Below, one piece after another: positions 1-9,698 of a stretch of DNA of 64,000 nt (its first letter is position 1; every line of letters starts with the position of its first letter). A model generated the notes under the pieces. The model was given only the letters and a program-made list of their open reading frames with translations, was not told the DNA's origin and did not search any database. Origin of the DNA: Acetoanaerobium sticklandii (lineage in GTDB: Bacteria > Bacillota > Clostridia > Peptostreptococcales > Filifactoraceae); the NCBI RefSeq assembly GCF_000196455.1, contig NC_014614.1, forward strand, positions 1,844,001 to 1,908,000, given 5' to 3'. The position numbers were made by a program, and so were the translations under genes.

Positions 1-132
1 AATTCCAACAGCTAAAAATAGTATGTTTTTTAAAAATATAAATAGGCTCCAATGCTTGAGCAAAGATATAAATAAAATAGTCATAGACAATATATAATTT
101 AGTAATATCCACAGCATAAAATATTTTCCCAT
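1..132 (-). CDS. small membrane protein, partial (C-terminus outside window)
   Basis: An ATG at 130-132 opens a frame that stays open to the window edge (44 codons seen). It is preceded by a good ribosome site (GGAG, 5 nt before the ATG). The visible product is strongly hydrophobic, starting MGKYFMLWILLNYILSM, with two likely membrane segments. It follows cheD by 35 nt in the same direction, so it is probably the next gene of the flagellar/chemotaxis operon. I do not recognise the family. In related operons this place is often held by small uncharacterised proteins before the motility sigma factor gene. Confidence 0.5.
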   Translation of the reverse strand, partial: MGKYFMLWILLNYILSMTILFISLLKHWSLFIFLKNILFLAVGI

Positions 133-167
133 GACAGCTCCTTCGAAACCTTTTGATTTTATTAGTT

Positions 168-653
168 TTATATAATATGCTCCCCTTTACCAATACTTTT
201 TATGTTTAGCTGTTGGTTATTACAATCAAATTTGATAGTTCTACCATGATTTCCTAGAACATCTTCTGCAATTATTGGTATATTTAAGGATTTAAGCTTT
301 TCTTTAACCGCTATTACATTTCGTTTCCCTATATTTAAGCTTTCTGTATTAAGCGAAACGCTGAACATTTGAGCTCCTCCAGCTATTTTTGCTTTAAGAG
401 ATGTTTTGGATACCTTTAGCTTTAATAGTTCATCCATCATTAAATCTATGCAGGTGTCAGCAAACTTCATTTTATTAGAATTATTCTTTATTTCCAAGCT
501 GGAAGGCAACATTATATGAGCCATTCCAGCTATTTTTTTTGAGGAATCATATATAATGACTCCAACACAAGATCCTAATCCTAATGTTATTAAAACTTCT
601 TCTCCCGAAGCAACTTTGTAGTCTGCCATGCCTACTTTAATATTTTTATCCAT
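168..653 (-). CDS. cheD: chemoreceptor glutamine deamidase CheD
   Basis: CheD deamidates specific glutamines on chemoreceptors and, in the Bacillus/Thermotoga branch, binds CheC and stimulates its CheY-P phosphatase activity. The 161-residue protein has the family signature LGLGSCVGV, with the catalytic Cys at residue 29 and the partner His at residue 46 (GMAHIMLP). Thr23 fits the third active-site residue. The length is normal. It overlaps the end of cheC by 8 bp, which suggests translational coupling with its binding partner. It acts in the cytoplasm at receptor arrays. Confidence 0.95.
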   Translation of the reverse strand: MDKNIKVGMADYKVASGEEVLITLGLGSCVGVIIYDSSKKIAGMAHIMLPSSLEIKNNSNKMKFADTCIDLMMDELLKLKVSKTSLKAKIAGGAQMFSVSLNTESLNIGKRNVIAVKEKLKSLNIPIIAEDVLGNHGRTIKFDCNNQQLNIKSIGKGEHII

Positions 654-1269
654 TCCCTAGCACCCCTAAGCTTCTAAATAAGGTGTCAAACGATGTCAAG
701 TCTGGCATAAAGAAGAAGTAGCATTTAATTTTTTCATCATCAATTTCTAGCTTGTTTTCAATTAATATTAACTTATCACTTTCAAGTCCATATTCCACAG
801 CAGGTACACTTAGAATTGAACTCACCATATCGATATTAACTGCTGGAACTGAAATATTTATATTTAGTGATGTCATCATTGATATTGATGTCACATATCC
901 ACTAGACATTATATTGCCAAGCTCTTGAATAACTGATGACTCTATTTCATTATAAATATCACTCTCTGGTTTTTTTCCAAAAAGTATTCTAACTAGGTTA
1001 TCAGAAGATGCTTTATCTAGTAATGTTAGAATTGTTCCATTAATATCTCCGTTGAAGTTAATATACACACCAACTGTTATTTCTTCTTCATCTTCAAAAA
1101 TTTCCACAACTTTTTCAGTTTCAATTACTTCAATATTTGGAACTTCCATGTTAACTGATTTATTTATCATCTTTGAAAGTGAAGTCGCTGCATTCCCCGA
1201 GCCTATATTCCCTATTTCCTTTAAAACATCTAAATATAAGCCGTTAATATTATCCATACTAAAATCCAT
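646..1269 (-). CDS. cheC: CheY-P phosphatase CheC
   Basis: CheC dephosphorylates CheY-P and resets the adaptation signal. The 207-residue protein contains both conserved E-x2-N catalytic sites of two-site CheC proteins: Glu18/Asn21 (EIGNIGSGNAA) and Glu116/Asn119 (ELGNIMSSG). Both sites are intact, so an active phosphatase is predicted. The ATG at 1267-1269 has a GGGAG ribosome site; a second ATG four codons in is possible. It lies between cheW (27-nt gap) and cheD (8-bp overlap). Confidence 0.95.
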   Translation of the reverse strand: MDFSMDNINGLYLDVLKEIGNIGSGNAATSLSKMINKSVNMEVPNIEVIETEKVVEIFEDEEEITVGVYINFNGDINGTILTLLDKASSDNLVRILFGKKPESDIYNEIESSVIQELGNIMSSGYVTSISMMTSLNINISVPAVNIDMVSSILSVPAVEYGLESDKLILIENKLEIDDEKIKCYFFFMPDLTSFDTLFRSLGVLGNG

Positions 1270-1296
1270 AATATTCTCCCAACTAAGATGTAAGTT

Positions 1297-1716
1297 TTAA
1301 TGTTCCAATATCTTATCTACATCTAACAATATTATCATTTGATTTTCTACTTTCCCTATACCTTTTACGAATGTATCTGACAAGTTCTCTTCAAAAGTTC
1401 CATAACTAATAGATGACGGAGGTATATCTTTTACTTCAGAAGCTGAATCCACAATATACCCTATCATTAGGTCTTGTTTTTTATTAACTATTATTCTTGT
1501 CTCAGAATCGTAGTCTTTACCTGGAAGACCAAGCCTGTCTCTCAAATCAATAATTGGAACAATTTCACCTCTAAGGTTAATTACACCTTTTATATAGTTT
1601 TGAGTTTTAGGGACTCTAGTTATTTCCATTATTCGCTCAATGGTTTCTACATTTTCAATTTTGATACCATAGTATTCATCTGCTAATCTAAAAATAACAA
1701 ATTGATTATCATTCAT
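1297..1716 (-). CDS. cheW: chemotaxis coupling protein CheW
   Basis: CheW is the SH3-like adaptor that links chemoreceptors to the CheA kinase. The 139-residue product is a single CheW domain with the conserved GVINLRGEIVPIIDLR core near residues 63-78. The ATG follows a strong AAGGAGG ribosome site. It lies 20 nt after cheA. Length and motifs are ordinary, and it should act in the membrane-associated receptor-kinase array. Confidence 0.96.
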   Translation of the reverse strand: MNDNQFVIFRLADEYYGIKIENVETIERIMEITRVPKTQNYIKGVINLRGEIVPIIDLRDRLGLPGKDYDSETRIIVNKKQDLMIGYIVDSASEVKDIPPSSISYGTFEENLSDTFVKGIGKVENQMIILLDVDKILEH

Positions 1717-1736
1717 AAACCTTTCACCTCCTTAAA

Positions 1737-3827
1737 TTAAAACAGTGAATTTGTATCTATAATCAGTGCTACTCCACCATTACCAAGAATAGTAGCTCCA
1801 GCTATTTCTTTTACAAAGTTCAAGTATCTTCCAAGAGATTTTATAACTATTTCTTGCTGCCCAATCAATGAATCAATGATAAGGCCTATTTCTTTGTCAC
1901 CTTTTTTTACAATAACAACTGTTGCTTCACCTTGAGTTCTCTTTTGTTCTTTGCAATCTAGTACTTCAGAAAGTCTTAATAGAGGCAATGGATTATATCT
2001 ATAAAGTATAACCTCTTTTTGTTCTATTAGTCTAATTTCCTCAATGTTTATGTCTGTTATTTCTTTTATGTTATTAAGAGGAATCGCATACTTTTCTTCA
2101 CCTACTATTACAAGTAAAGCTTGAATTATAGCAAGGGTAAGCGGAAGTCTGATTATGAATCTTGAACCTTTATCTTTTTCTGTCTCAATTTCTACATTTC
2201 CTCCGAGAGCTTCGATTTTAGTTAGAACAACATCCAATCCAACTCCACGTCCAGATATATCAGATACTTTATCAGCTGTACTAAAGCCAGGTGCAAATAT
2301 AAGCTCTGCAGCTTTGTTGGCATCCATTTCTCTCGCTTGTTCAGTTGTTATTAATCCCTTGTCTATGGCTTTTTGCTTAACCTTTTCAACATTAATTCCT
2401 GCCCCATCATCTGATACTTCAATAACAACAGTGTTTCCATCAGGATATGCATTAAGATTAACTCTACCTTTTTCACTTTTACCTTTTTCAAGCCTTACTT
2501 CTGGAATCTCAATTCCATGGTCAATTGAGTTCCTTAATAAGTGAATTAATGGATCTCCAATTTCATCTATAACTGTTCTATCTACTTCTGTCTCTTCGCC
2601 TGACATAAACAGCTCTATTTCCTTATTTAAATCTTTAGATAAATCTCTTACCATCCTTGGAAAGCGATTAAATACTCTTTCAACAGGAACCATTCTAACC
2701 TTTGTAACTGCATCGTGAAGGCTAGTTGTTATTCTCTCAAGATATTCAACTGCGTCATTCATATTCTGTTGATTTGAGCTTATTTCATCGTCTTCTAGTC
2801 TAGTTTTAACAATTATTAGTTCACTTACAAGGTTCATTAAATTATCTAATCTATCAATATCAACCCTTACAGTTTTACCGGTTTTGTTTTTCTTTGAAGA
2901 AGAGTCTGTTTCTGCTTGTTTTTCTTGAGTTGCTCCATTTTTAGCATCGGATTTATTTTCATGGATTTGACTTTGTTTTATGTCTTCAAACTGGTTTTGA
3001 TTATCACCTTGAGCTTCAATTAACTCTGAAGCAGATGATTTTCCTATACTTTCTTTTGATATATCAAATAGAGAAATCTCAACTTTTTCAATTTCAGAAA
3101 CTTCCATAACAATTTTTTGAACTTCATCAGACGATAACTTGCTTGAATATAAAACTGTAAAGTTATCATCAAATTTTTCATCTTCTATATCATCGGAAGA
3201 TGGACTAGAATAAACTATTTCGCCTTTACTTTCAAGAGACTTGAATACTAGAAAGGCTCTAGCTGCTTTTAACATACACCCGTCTTCTAATTTTATCCAT
3301 AGTTTGAATACTTTAAATCCATTTTCAGCCATCTCAGTAGCTACACTAATTATGGTATCTCGATCTTCCTCACTGATTTCTATGTCATGATTATTATCAA
3401 AGTCCTTTTTGGGTTGATCAGAAGCTTTTGTAGAACCTCCTCTTTGGTTTTCAATATCATCCAATCTTGCTATTATATTTTTTATATCAATTTTCTTTTC
3501 TTTTCCTGTAGTTTCAATGCTTTTAACTTCTTCTTCTAAAATATCAAGCCCTTCAAATAATATATCCACCATTTCAGAGGTTGTCTGAAGTTTATGCGAT
3601 CTTATTCCATCTAAAATATTTTCCATTTTATGAGTAAGTGAAGCAATTGTTTCAAAACCCATTGTCGCAGACATGCCCTTTAATGTATGCGCTATTCTAA
3701 AAATTTCATTTACTGTCTCTAAATTTTCAGTGTTTGCTTCATAATCCATTAAGCACTGGTTCAAATTCTGTAAATGTTCCTTAGATTCGTCTATAAATAT
3801 ATCAATATATTGTTCAAAATCTAGCAT
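1737..3827 (-). CDS. cheA: chemotaxis histidine kinase CheA
   Basis: CheA autophosphorylates on histidine and passes phosphate to CheY and CheB. The 696-residue protein shows the full P1-P5 order. The Hpt domain carries the phosphorylated His47 (FRIAHTLKGMSATMGF). A P2 response-regulator-binding domain spans roughly 160-260, then a charged Q/K-rich linker, the dimerisation helices and the HATPase core. The HATPase shows N box (LLRNSIDHGIE), G1 (DDGAGI) and G2 (GRGVGLDVV) motifs. A C-terminal CheW-like regulatory domain follows. It is separated from cheB by one base. Confidence 0.97.
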   Translation of the reverse strand: MLDFEQYIDIFIDESKEHLQNLNQCLMDYEANTENLETVNEIFRIAHTLKGMSATMGFETIASLTHKMENILDGIRSHKLQTTSEMVDILFEGLDILEEEVKSIETTGKEKKIDIKNIIARLDDIENQRGGSTKASDQPKKDFDNNHDIEISEEDRDTIISVATEMAENGFKVFKLWIKLEDGCMLKAARAFLVFKSLESKGEIVYSSPSSDDIEDEKFDDNFTVLYSSKLSSDEVQKIVMEVSEIEKVEISLFDISKESIGKSSASELIEAQGDNQNQFEDIKQSQIHENKSDAKNGATQEKQAETDSSSKKNKTGKTVRVDIDRLDNLMNLVSELIIVKTRLEDDEISSNQQNMNDAVEYLERITTSLHDAVTKVRMVPVERVFNRFPRMVRDLSKDLNKEIELFMSGEETEVDRTVIDEIGDPLIHLLRNSIDHGIEIPEVRLEKGKSEKGRVNLNAYPDGNTVVIEVSDDGAGINVEKVKQKAIDKGLITTEQAREMDANKAAELIFAPGFSTADKVSDISGRGVGLDVVLTKIEALGGNVEIETEKDKGSRFIIRLPLTLAIIQALLVIVGEEKYAIPLNNIKEITDINIEEIRLIEQKEVILYRYNPLPLLRLSEVLDCKEQKRTQGEATVVIVKKGDKEIGLIIDSLIGQQEIVIKSLGRYLNFVKEIAGATILGNGGVALIIDTNSLF

Positions 3828-3828
3828 A

Positions 3829-4902
3829 TTACACCCCCAACATTTTATTAAGCTCAGCGGCTATCTTATTAAGTGGCAAAATCTTATCAACTTTACCTGT
3901 TGCTATAGCTGATTTCGGCATTCCGAACACTACACAAGTTGACTCATCTTCAACTATCGTTGTAGATTTTTTTATAAGTTTTAATTGTTCCATGGCTTTA
4001 GCTCCATCAGCCCCCATCCCTGTCATTATTACAGTTATTATATCATTAGTTGGAACATCACATAACGAATAAAACAATGCGTCAACAGATGGTTTATGTC
4101 CTGATACGTTTGGTCCATCATCGAGTCTTATTCGGTATTTATTTTTTGAGAAAGCCTCAATCTTTAAATGCCTATCTCCAGGAGCTATATATACAGTAGC
4201 ATTTTCAACTATTTCGTTGTCTTCAGCTTCTTTTACCCTGATTCTAGAAATAGAATCAAGTCTATCAGCCAACGATTTGGTGAAGCCTTTTGGCATGTGC
4301 TGTACTATTAATACTGGTGCAGGAAAACTGCCTGATAGATTGCTAATCACTTCTTGTAAAGCTCTTGGTCCTCCTGTAGATGTCCCTATTGCAACAATTT
4401 TTTTTATATCACTATTTTTGATGCTTGAATTCATACTACTTGATTCAGTATAACTTATTTTATTATCTTTTGGTCTAATCGCTGCTATTTTATTTACTCT
4501 AACTTTTGAAGCTTCTTTAACTTTATCAATTATGCTATCTTGAATATCTGCCGATGAGCTGATTTTGAAAATATTAGTTGGCTTAGCTAAAAAATTCACA
4601 GCTCCTAGGTCTAATGCTTTAAATGTCATCTCCGCTCCTTCTTTTGTTAATGAGCTCAACATGACAACAGGAGTCGGCCTTACTCTCATAATTTCTTTCA
4701 GAGTTGCTATACCGTCCATTACAGGCATCTCTACATCAAGTGTGATTACATCAACATAGCTAGACTCTAAAAATTCAATAGCTTCTTTTCCATTTTTAAC
4801 CGCTGCAACTACTTTAATAGATGCGTCAATTTCTAATAAGTCTTTCAACATTTTTCTTATGAAGGCAGAATCATCTACAATTAATACTTTAATACTTTGC
4901 AT
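3829..4902 (-). CDS. cheB: protein-glutamate methylesterase CheB
   Basis: CheB removes methyl groups from (and can deamidate) chemoreceptors as part of adaptation. An N-terminal receiver domain has the acidic pocket (VDDS) and phosphoacceptor Asp56 (TLDVEMPVMDG). The C-terminal methylesterase domain carries the catalytic triad Ser175 (GTSTGGPR), His202 (QHMPKGF) and Asp299 (GMGADGA). At 357 residues it is full length. It lies one base from both the PilZ gene and cheA, within the che block. Confidence 0.97.
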   Translation of the reverse strand: MQSIKVLIVDDSAFIRKMLKDLLEIDASIKVVAAVKNGKEAIEFLESSYVDVITLDVEMPVMDGIATLKEIMRVRPTPVVMLSSLTKEGAEMTFKALDLGAVNFLAKPTNIFKISSSADIQDSIIDKVKEASKVRVNKIAAIRPKDNKISYTESSSMNSSIKNSDIKKIVAIGTSTGGPRALQEVISNLSGSFPAPVLIVQHMPKGFTKSLADRLDSISRIRVKEAEDNEIVENATVYIAPGDRHLKIEAFSKNKYRIRLDDGPNVSGHKPSVDALFYSLCDVPTNDIITVIMTGMGADGAKAMEQLKLIKKSTTIVEDESTCVVFGMPKSAIATGKVDKILPLNKIAAELNKMLGV

Positions 4903-4903
4903 T

Positions 4904-5545
4904 CTACATCCCTCTTTTAATAAGCATTCTTTGCTGAAGAAATAAATATTTAATTAAATCATTTCTATCTATTTCAATTATATCCAAAAATTCAATGCCT
5001 ACTTCATTTTTATTGTCAATTGAGTTAAATTTTGTTCTAACTTGGGATTTAAGATTGTAAGTTCTATCTTCAAGTTCAAAGCTTACATGGATGATTTCTC
5101 CTTCATTTAAATCTGCATCCGTTATCATTCTAAGGCCTCCACCGCTTATATCCTTAGTAAAGCCAGAATGCATAGTATCATCATTTGATTTAATTATTTG
5201 AATTGGAACAAGTAAATCTAGTCTGAAATAATTCCTTCTTTGCCCTTTGATTATTTCACTTATTTTTTTAATATACATTAAAGGAACTTTTCCAGTGATT
5301 TTTCTAACAACTTCTGCTTCAAACTCTAACATACCACTCTCGTTATTATTATATATTATAGTAATTTTTGTCCCATTTAATAGAGTTACTAATTGAGAAT
5401 TTTTTATAGGAACTGCAACTGCAAGTTCTCCATTTACATCAACATCCATAAGTTGACTTACATACTCAACTTTTTCGCCAGTCATTTTAATTCTTATTAT
5501 TATTAATTTTTGACCAATTTGGGGAAAATTTTTATCTTTCATCAT
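4904..5545 (-). CDS. PilZ-domain flagellar brake protein (YcgR/YpfA-like)
   Basis: This 213-residue protein has an N-terminal YcgR-like beta domain (about 1-95) and a C-terminal PilZ domain (about 100-205). The cyclic-di-GMP binding signature is intact: RRNYFR at 103-108 (RxxxR) and DISGGG at 132-137 (D-x-S-x-x-G). Family members bind c-di-GMP and slow the motor or act on the MotA stator. Its place inside the flagellar operon supports that role. The start overlaps the flhG stop (ATGA); either of two adjacent ATGs could be used. Confidence 0.9.
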   Translation of the reverse strand: MMKDKNFPQIGQKLIIIRIKMTGEKVEYVSQLMDVDVNGELAVAVPIKNSQLVTLLNGTKITIIYNNNESGMLEFEAEVVRKITGKVPLMYIKKISEIIKGQRRNYFRLDLLVPIQIIKSNDDTMHSGFTKDISGGGLRMITDADLNEGEIIHVSFELEDRTYNLKSQVRTKFNSIDNKNEVGIEFLDIIEIDRNDLIKYLFLQQRMLIKRGM

Positions 5546-6435
5546 GCACCTCCTCCAACAAATAGTCCTTTAAGCTTTTTAATAAAGCTATTGAAGCCTT
5601 TCTGAGAAACTGGCATATTAAGAAGTTTTTCTGAAATACTATGAATCCCTTGGCTTGCTTTGGCTTTAGGGTTATTAAGATAAAAAGGAACTTGTTTTTT
5701 TACAGATTTAGTAACATTATCATCATCTAAAATTCCACCTAAATATTCTATATTCATATCTAAAAACTTTTTTGACACTGAACTTAACTTCATATATACA
5801 TTTTCAGCCTCATTAATGTCATCAGCTCTATTTGCTACTAAACTAATTTTTTTTTGCTTATCAATGTTAGATATTATTTTTATTAGTGCATAAGCATCAG
5901 CTATTGCTGGCGGTTCACAAGTCGTTATTACTATAAGTTCCTCGGATGCTTCAATAAATGCTGTAACTGATTTTGAAATACCTGCTCCAGTATCTATTAA
6001 AATATAATCAGCCATATCTTTAAGTCCATTTATTTCATTTAATAATTTATTCATATCATAAAATGATAATTCTGCCATAGACTGTATTCCTGATCCTCCA
6101 GAAATTATACCAATTTCCATTGGTCCTTTGGTTATGACATTTTTAATACTTGTGTTTTTTGTTATAACATCTAGTAAAGTAAACTTTGGCATAATACCTA
6201 GAAGTATTTCGACATTAGCAAGACCTAAATCTGCATCTATTACTATTACCTTTTTCCCTTGAGATTGAAGAGCAATAGCAAGATTAATTGTGAAATTACT
6301 TTTCCCTACCCCACCTTTTCCGCTAGATATACATATCACTCTAGTAGATGAGTTATTTATTTTTTCATTTCGCTCTGAATTTTTTTTAAACACAACTGCT
6401 TCTCTAAGCCTTTGAGCTTGATCGAAATTCTGCAT
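5542..6435 (-). CDS. flhG: MinD-like ATPase FlhG (FleN/YlxH)
   Basis: FlhG is a MinD/ParA-type ATPase that controls flagellar number and placement with FlhF. The 297-residue protein has the deviant Walker A motif GKGGVGKS at 39-46, the Asp-containing VIDADLGLAN switch and a DTGAGI motif. A C-terminal stretch after residue 275 could be the membrane-targeting helix. It is separated from flhF by one base and overlaps the PilZ gene. Confidence 0.95.
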   Translation of the reverse strand: MQNFDQAQRLREAVVFKKNSERNEKINNSSTRVICISSGKGGVGKSNFTINLAIALQSQGKKVIVIDADLGLANVEILLGIMPKFTLLDVITKNTSIKNVITKGPMEIGIISGGSGIQSMAELSFYDMNKLLNEINGLKDMADYILIDTGAGISKSVTAFIEASEELIVITTCEPPAIADAYALIKIISNIDKQKKISLVANRADDINEAENVYMKLSSVSKKFLDMNIEYLGGILDDDNVTKSVKKQVPFYLNNPKAKASQGIHSISEKLLNMPVSQKGFNSFIKKLKGLFVGGGA

Positions 6436-6436
6436 C

Positions 6437-7663
6437 CTAGATCTCCCTTAAAAATTCATTTACAAACTTATTAAAATCAAAGATTTCTATATCGTCTGGA
6501 ACATTCTGTCCATAGGTAATGTAAGAAACTGGTTTATTTGCTGCATTTATAATATCAAAAACTAATCCTTCTCTAGATGTTTCATCCATCTTTGTAATTA
6601 CTATGCTGAAATCATCAATAAAACTATATGCTTCTAATATATCTTTTATATCTTCTTTATTAAAATTCGCACTTAGAACAAGAAAAACCTCTTTTTCATC
6701 AATACTTTCTATTATTTCTTCTAATTCAATCATGTGGACTTTGTTTCTATGACTTCTTCCTGCTGTATCAATGAATATTGAATCTCTGCTTTCAAGTCTT
6801 TTAACAGCTTCAGATACATCAGCCTTATCATATGCAACCTCTATAGGGCAATTTAATATCTCTGCGTATGTTCTCAACTGCTCTACTGCAGATATTCTAT
6901 ATGTATCTAGAGTCATAAACCCAATACGTTTGCCTTCTTCAATAGCTAAATTTGATGCTATCTTTGCAAGAGTAGTTGTTTTACCAACTCCCGTTGGTCC
7001 AACAAACACGTTATATTTCTTTAAGAATTTCATGTTATTTTCACTAAAATTATTAAATCTTTCATTGATCACTTTAAATATACTGTCTCGATTACAATCA
7101 TTGTACTTTGATAATGCTTCATTGACTATTTCTTCCGAAAGTAAACTAGATATCCCTTTTTCTACCAGTTTATTTGAATGCTTTGTTTTTAACTCATGAA
7201 TTACTTCATCTTCTTCTGTTTTAAATGTCTGAACAAATCTCTCATTTAGGTCTTTTATCACAGTCTTTATTTCATCTATGTCTTTTGTTATGTCGGCATT
7301 GCTACTTACCTTATTAACCTGCATCGGTTTTTGATAAATTTTATTTACTTCTTTAAATGATACATCATTTTTATCATTTTTTCCATCTATATATGTTGGG
7401 ATTTTAATATTTTCAATACTTGTATTAGCAGATTCAAATCTAGGCGGCGATGTTTCTGTAGATTTAGTTTTAGTTACTTTAGAACTAGCTTTATCAGGTT
7501 CTATAGCAGCAAGAACTTCGACCATATCTTTCTTAAAAAATCCTAGAAATCCTTTTGATTTTGTTTTTTTAGTCTGTAATATTATAGCATCATTACCCAT
7601 TTCTTTTTTTACTAATGCCATAGTTTGTGTTACATTCTCTCCAACAAATTTTTTTATCTGCAC
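6437..7663 (-). CDS. flhF: flagellar biosynthesis SRP-type GTPase FlhF
   Basis: FlhF is the third SRP GTPase, which recruits early flagellar components to the assembly site. The 408-residue protein has the basic N-terminal B domain and a low-complexity linker (about 55-150). The NG GTPase domain follows, with G1 motif GPTGVGKT at 222-229, an SRP-type DTYRISAVEQL motif and DTAGR. The stop overlaps the next gene, and its start shares one base with the flhA stop (TAATG). Confidence 0.96.
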   Translation of the reverse strand: MQIKKFVGENVTQTMALVKKEMGNDAIILQTKKTKSKGFLGFFKKDMVEVLAAIEPDKASSKVTKTKSTETSPPRFESANTSIENIKIPTYIDGKNDKNDVSFKEVNKIYQKPMQVNKVSSNADITKDIDEIKTVIKDLNERFVQTFKTEEDEVIHELKTKHSNKLVEKGISSLLSEEIVNEALSKYNDCNRDSIFKVINERFNNFSENNMKFLKKYNVFVGPTGVGKTTTLAKIASNLAIEEGKRIGFMTLDTYRISAVEQLRTYAEILNCPIEVAYDKADVSEAVKRLESRDSIFIDTAGRSHRNKVHMIELEEIIESIDEKEVFLVLSANFNKEDIKDILEAYSFIDDFSIVITKMDETSREGLVFDIINAANKPVSYITYGQNVPDDIEIFDFNKFVNEFLREI

Positions 7664-9690
7664 TACACACTCACCGTCCCTATAGACTGGATTTTTGTTT
7701 TTGGGTCTATTTCATTATATGATAAGACTATTATATCATCACTTATCTGTTCTACAAATTTTTTAAAATAAAATCTTACTACAGGGGCAGTAACAATTAA
7801 TGGTTGCTCCCCTATAGATAATACCTTCTCAACTTCTTTTCCTAAACTAGTAACTAGTTTTTGAGATATACTAGGTTCTAGAGCCATATATGTACCCGTT
7901 TCTGTAGTTTGAAGCGATTCCATAATTATTCTTTCAAGATCAGGGTCAAGTGTTATTACTTTTGCATCATCTCGAGAAATAAATTGTTTCGTTATGGATC
8001 TAAACATCATTTGCCTAGAATATTCAGTAAGCATATCTGTGTCTTTAGTAACTTGTCCATAATCTGCTAATGCTTCCATAATATTACTGAAGTTCCTAAT
8101 AGAAACTCCTTCTCTAAGTAGATTTGATAAAACTTTTTGTATATCACCAATAGATAGTAAAGATGGTATAACTTCATCAACAAGTGTAGGATGCGTTTCC
8201 TTAAGATTGTCAAGAAGCATTTTAACATCTTGTCTTCCTATTAATTCATGTGCATGTTTTTTAATAACTTCAGTTAAGTGAGTAGATATAATCGATGGTG
8301 GGTCTACTACCGTATATCCAAATATTTCTGCTCTTTCACGCTCTTTCTCATCTATCCATTTTGCAGGAAGTCCAAATGCCGGCTCAATTGTATCTATACC
8401 TTTTATTTCTCCATCAGCAATACCTGGATTCATAGCTAAATAATGGTCAAATAGTATTTCACCTCCAGAAACCTCTACTCCTTTAATTTTTATTACATAT
8501 TGATTAGGTTGTAGTTGTATGTTGTCTCTTAATCTAATCATAGGGACTACAATACCTAATTCTAATGCGCATTGGCGCCTTATCATGACTAATCTATCGA
8601 ATAAATCTCCACCTTGAGATTTATCTGCAAGAGGAATTATTCCATACCCAAATTCCAGTTCAATAGGATCTACATTAAGTAATGGAAGCACATTTTCAGG
8701 TCTTCTAATTTCTTCGACGTTATCTTGTTCTTCTCCTATTTCTGGAGTACGCTCTTCAATTCTAGATCTTCTTAGCATGTTTAGTCCAGAACCCAAAAAT
8801 ACCAATGATAACAACATATATGGAATAAATGGAAGTGGAGTAAGCGCTAAGAAGAATAAAACTCCAGATATAATAAACATTATTTTGTAGTTATTAAAAA
8901 GCTGATCTATAAAGTCTCTACCAAGGTTAGATTCAGATGTAGCCCTGGTAACTACTATACCTGTTCCAGTAGAAATAAGTAATGCTGGAATCTGTGAAAC
9001 AAGTCCGTCACCAACTGATAAAATCGTAAATCTAGATAATGCTTCTGCCATTGGCATTCCTTGTATTAATACCCCAATAACAAATCCTCCAATTACATTA
9101 ACTAGAGTAATTAGAATTCCAGCTACAGCGTCTCCTTTTACAAATTTCGAAGCTCCATCCATAGCGCCATAAAAATCAGCTTCACCTTGAATTTTTAATC
9201 GTCTATTTTTTGCTTCTCTTTCATCAATAAGACCAGTATTTAAATCTGCATCTATTGCCATCTGCTTTCCTGGCATAGCATCTAGCGTAAATCTAGCCGC
9301 TACTTCAGCTACACGCTCTGAACCTTTAGTTATAACCATAAATTGTACTATTACAATAATTATAAAAACGACAAATCCTACTACAGGATTTCCTCCCATA
9401 ACGAAATTTCCAAAAGCTTCTATAACTTGTCCTGCATTACCCTCAGACAAAATATACCTAGTTGTAGTAATATTTAATGAAAGTCTAAATAATGTTGTAA
9501 TTAATAGAAGAGATGGAAAAACAGAAAAATCTAAAGCTTCTTTGTTATACATTGAAATAAGTAAAATAAGAAGAGCCAAGGATATGTTAAGGCTCAACAG
9601 TATATCTACTAAAAATAATGGTATTGGAATAATAATCATTAATATTATAAAAATTATTCCAATGGTTATTGCTATATCCCCTGATTTCAT
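7663..9690 (-). CDS. flhA: flagellar type III export gate protein FlhA
   Basis: FlhA forms the nonameric export-gate ring and proton channel of the flagellar secretion apparatus. The 675-residue product has about eight membrane segments in its first 320 residues. The conserved FHIPEP-family region (near residues 140-165, with AIDADLNTGLIDEREAKNRR-type residues) is present. A large cytoplasmic domain docks export chaperones. The length is typical. It follows flhB by 8 nt. Confidence 0.97.
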   Translation of the reverse strand: MKSGDIAITIGIIFIILMIIIPIPLFLVDILLSLNISLALLILLISMYNKEALDFSVFPSLLLITTLFRLSLNITTTRYILSEGNAGQVIEAFGNFVMGGNPVVGFVVFIIIVIVQFMVITKGSERVAEVAARFTLDAMPGKQMAIDADLNTGLIDEREAKNRRLKIQGEADFYGAMDGASKFVKGDAVAGILITLVNVIGGFVIGVLIQGMPMAEALSRFTILSVGDGLVSQIPALLISTGTGIVVTRATSESNLGRDFIDQLFNNYKIMFIISGVLFFLALTPLPFIPYMLLSLVFLGSGLNMLRRSRIEERTPEIGEEQDNVEEIRRPENVLPLLNVDPIELEFGYGIIPLADKSQGGDLFDRLVMIRRQCALELGIVVPMIRLRDNIQLQPNQYVIKIKGVEVSGGEILFDHYLAMNPGIADGEIKGIDTIEPAFGLPAKWIDEKERERAEIFGYTVVDPPSIISTHLTEVIKKHAHELIGRQDVKMLLDNLKETHPTLVDEVIPSLLSIGDIQKVLSNLLREGVSIRNFSNIMEALADYGQVTKDTDMLTEYSRQMMFRSITKQFISRDDAKVITLDPDLERIIMESLQTTETGTYMALEPSISQKLVTSLGKEVEKVLSIGEQPLIVTAPVVRFYFKKFVEQISDDIIVLSYNEIDPKTKIQSIGTVSV

Positions 9691-9698
9691 AGAGCCTC

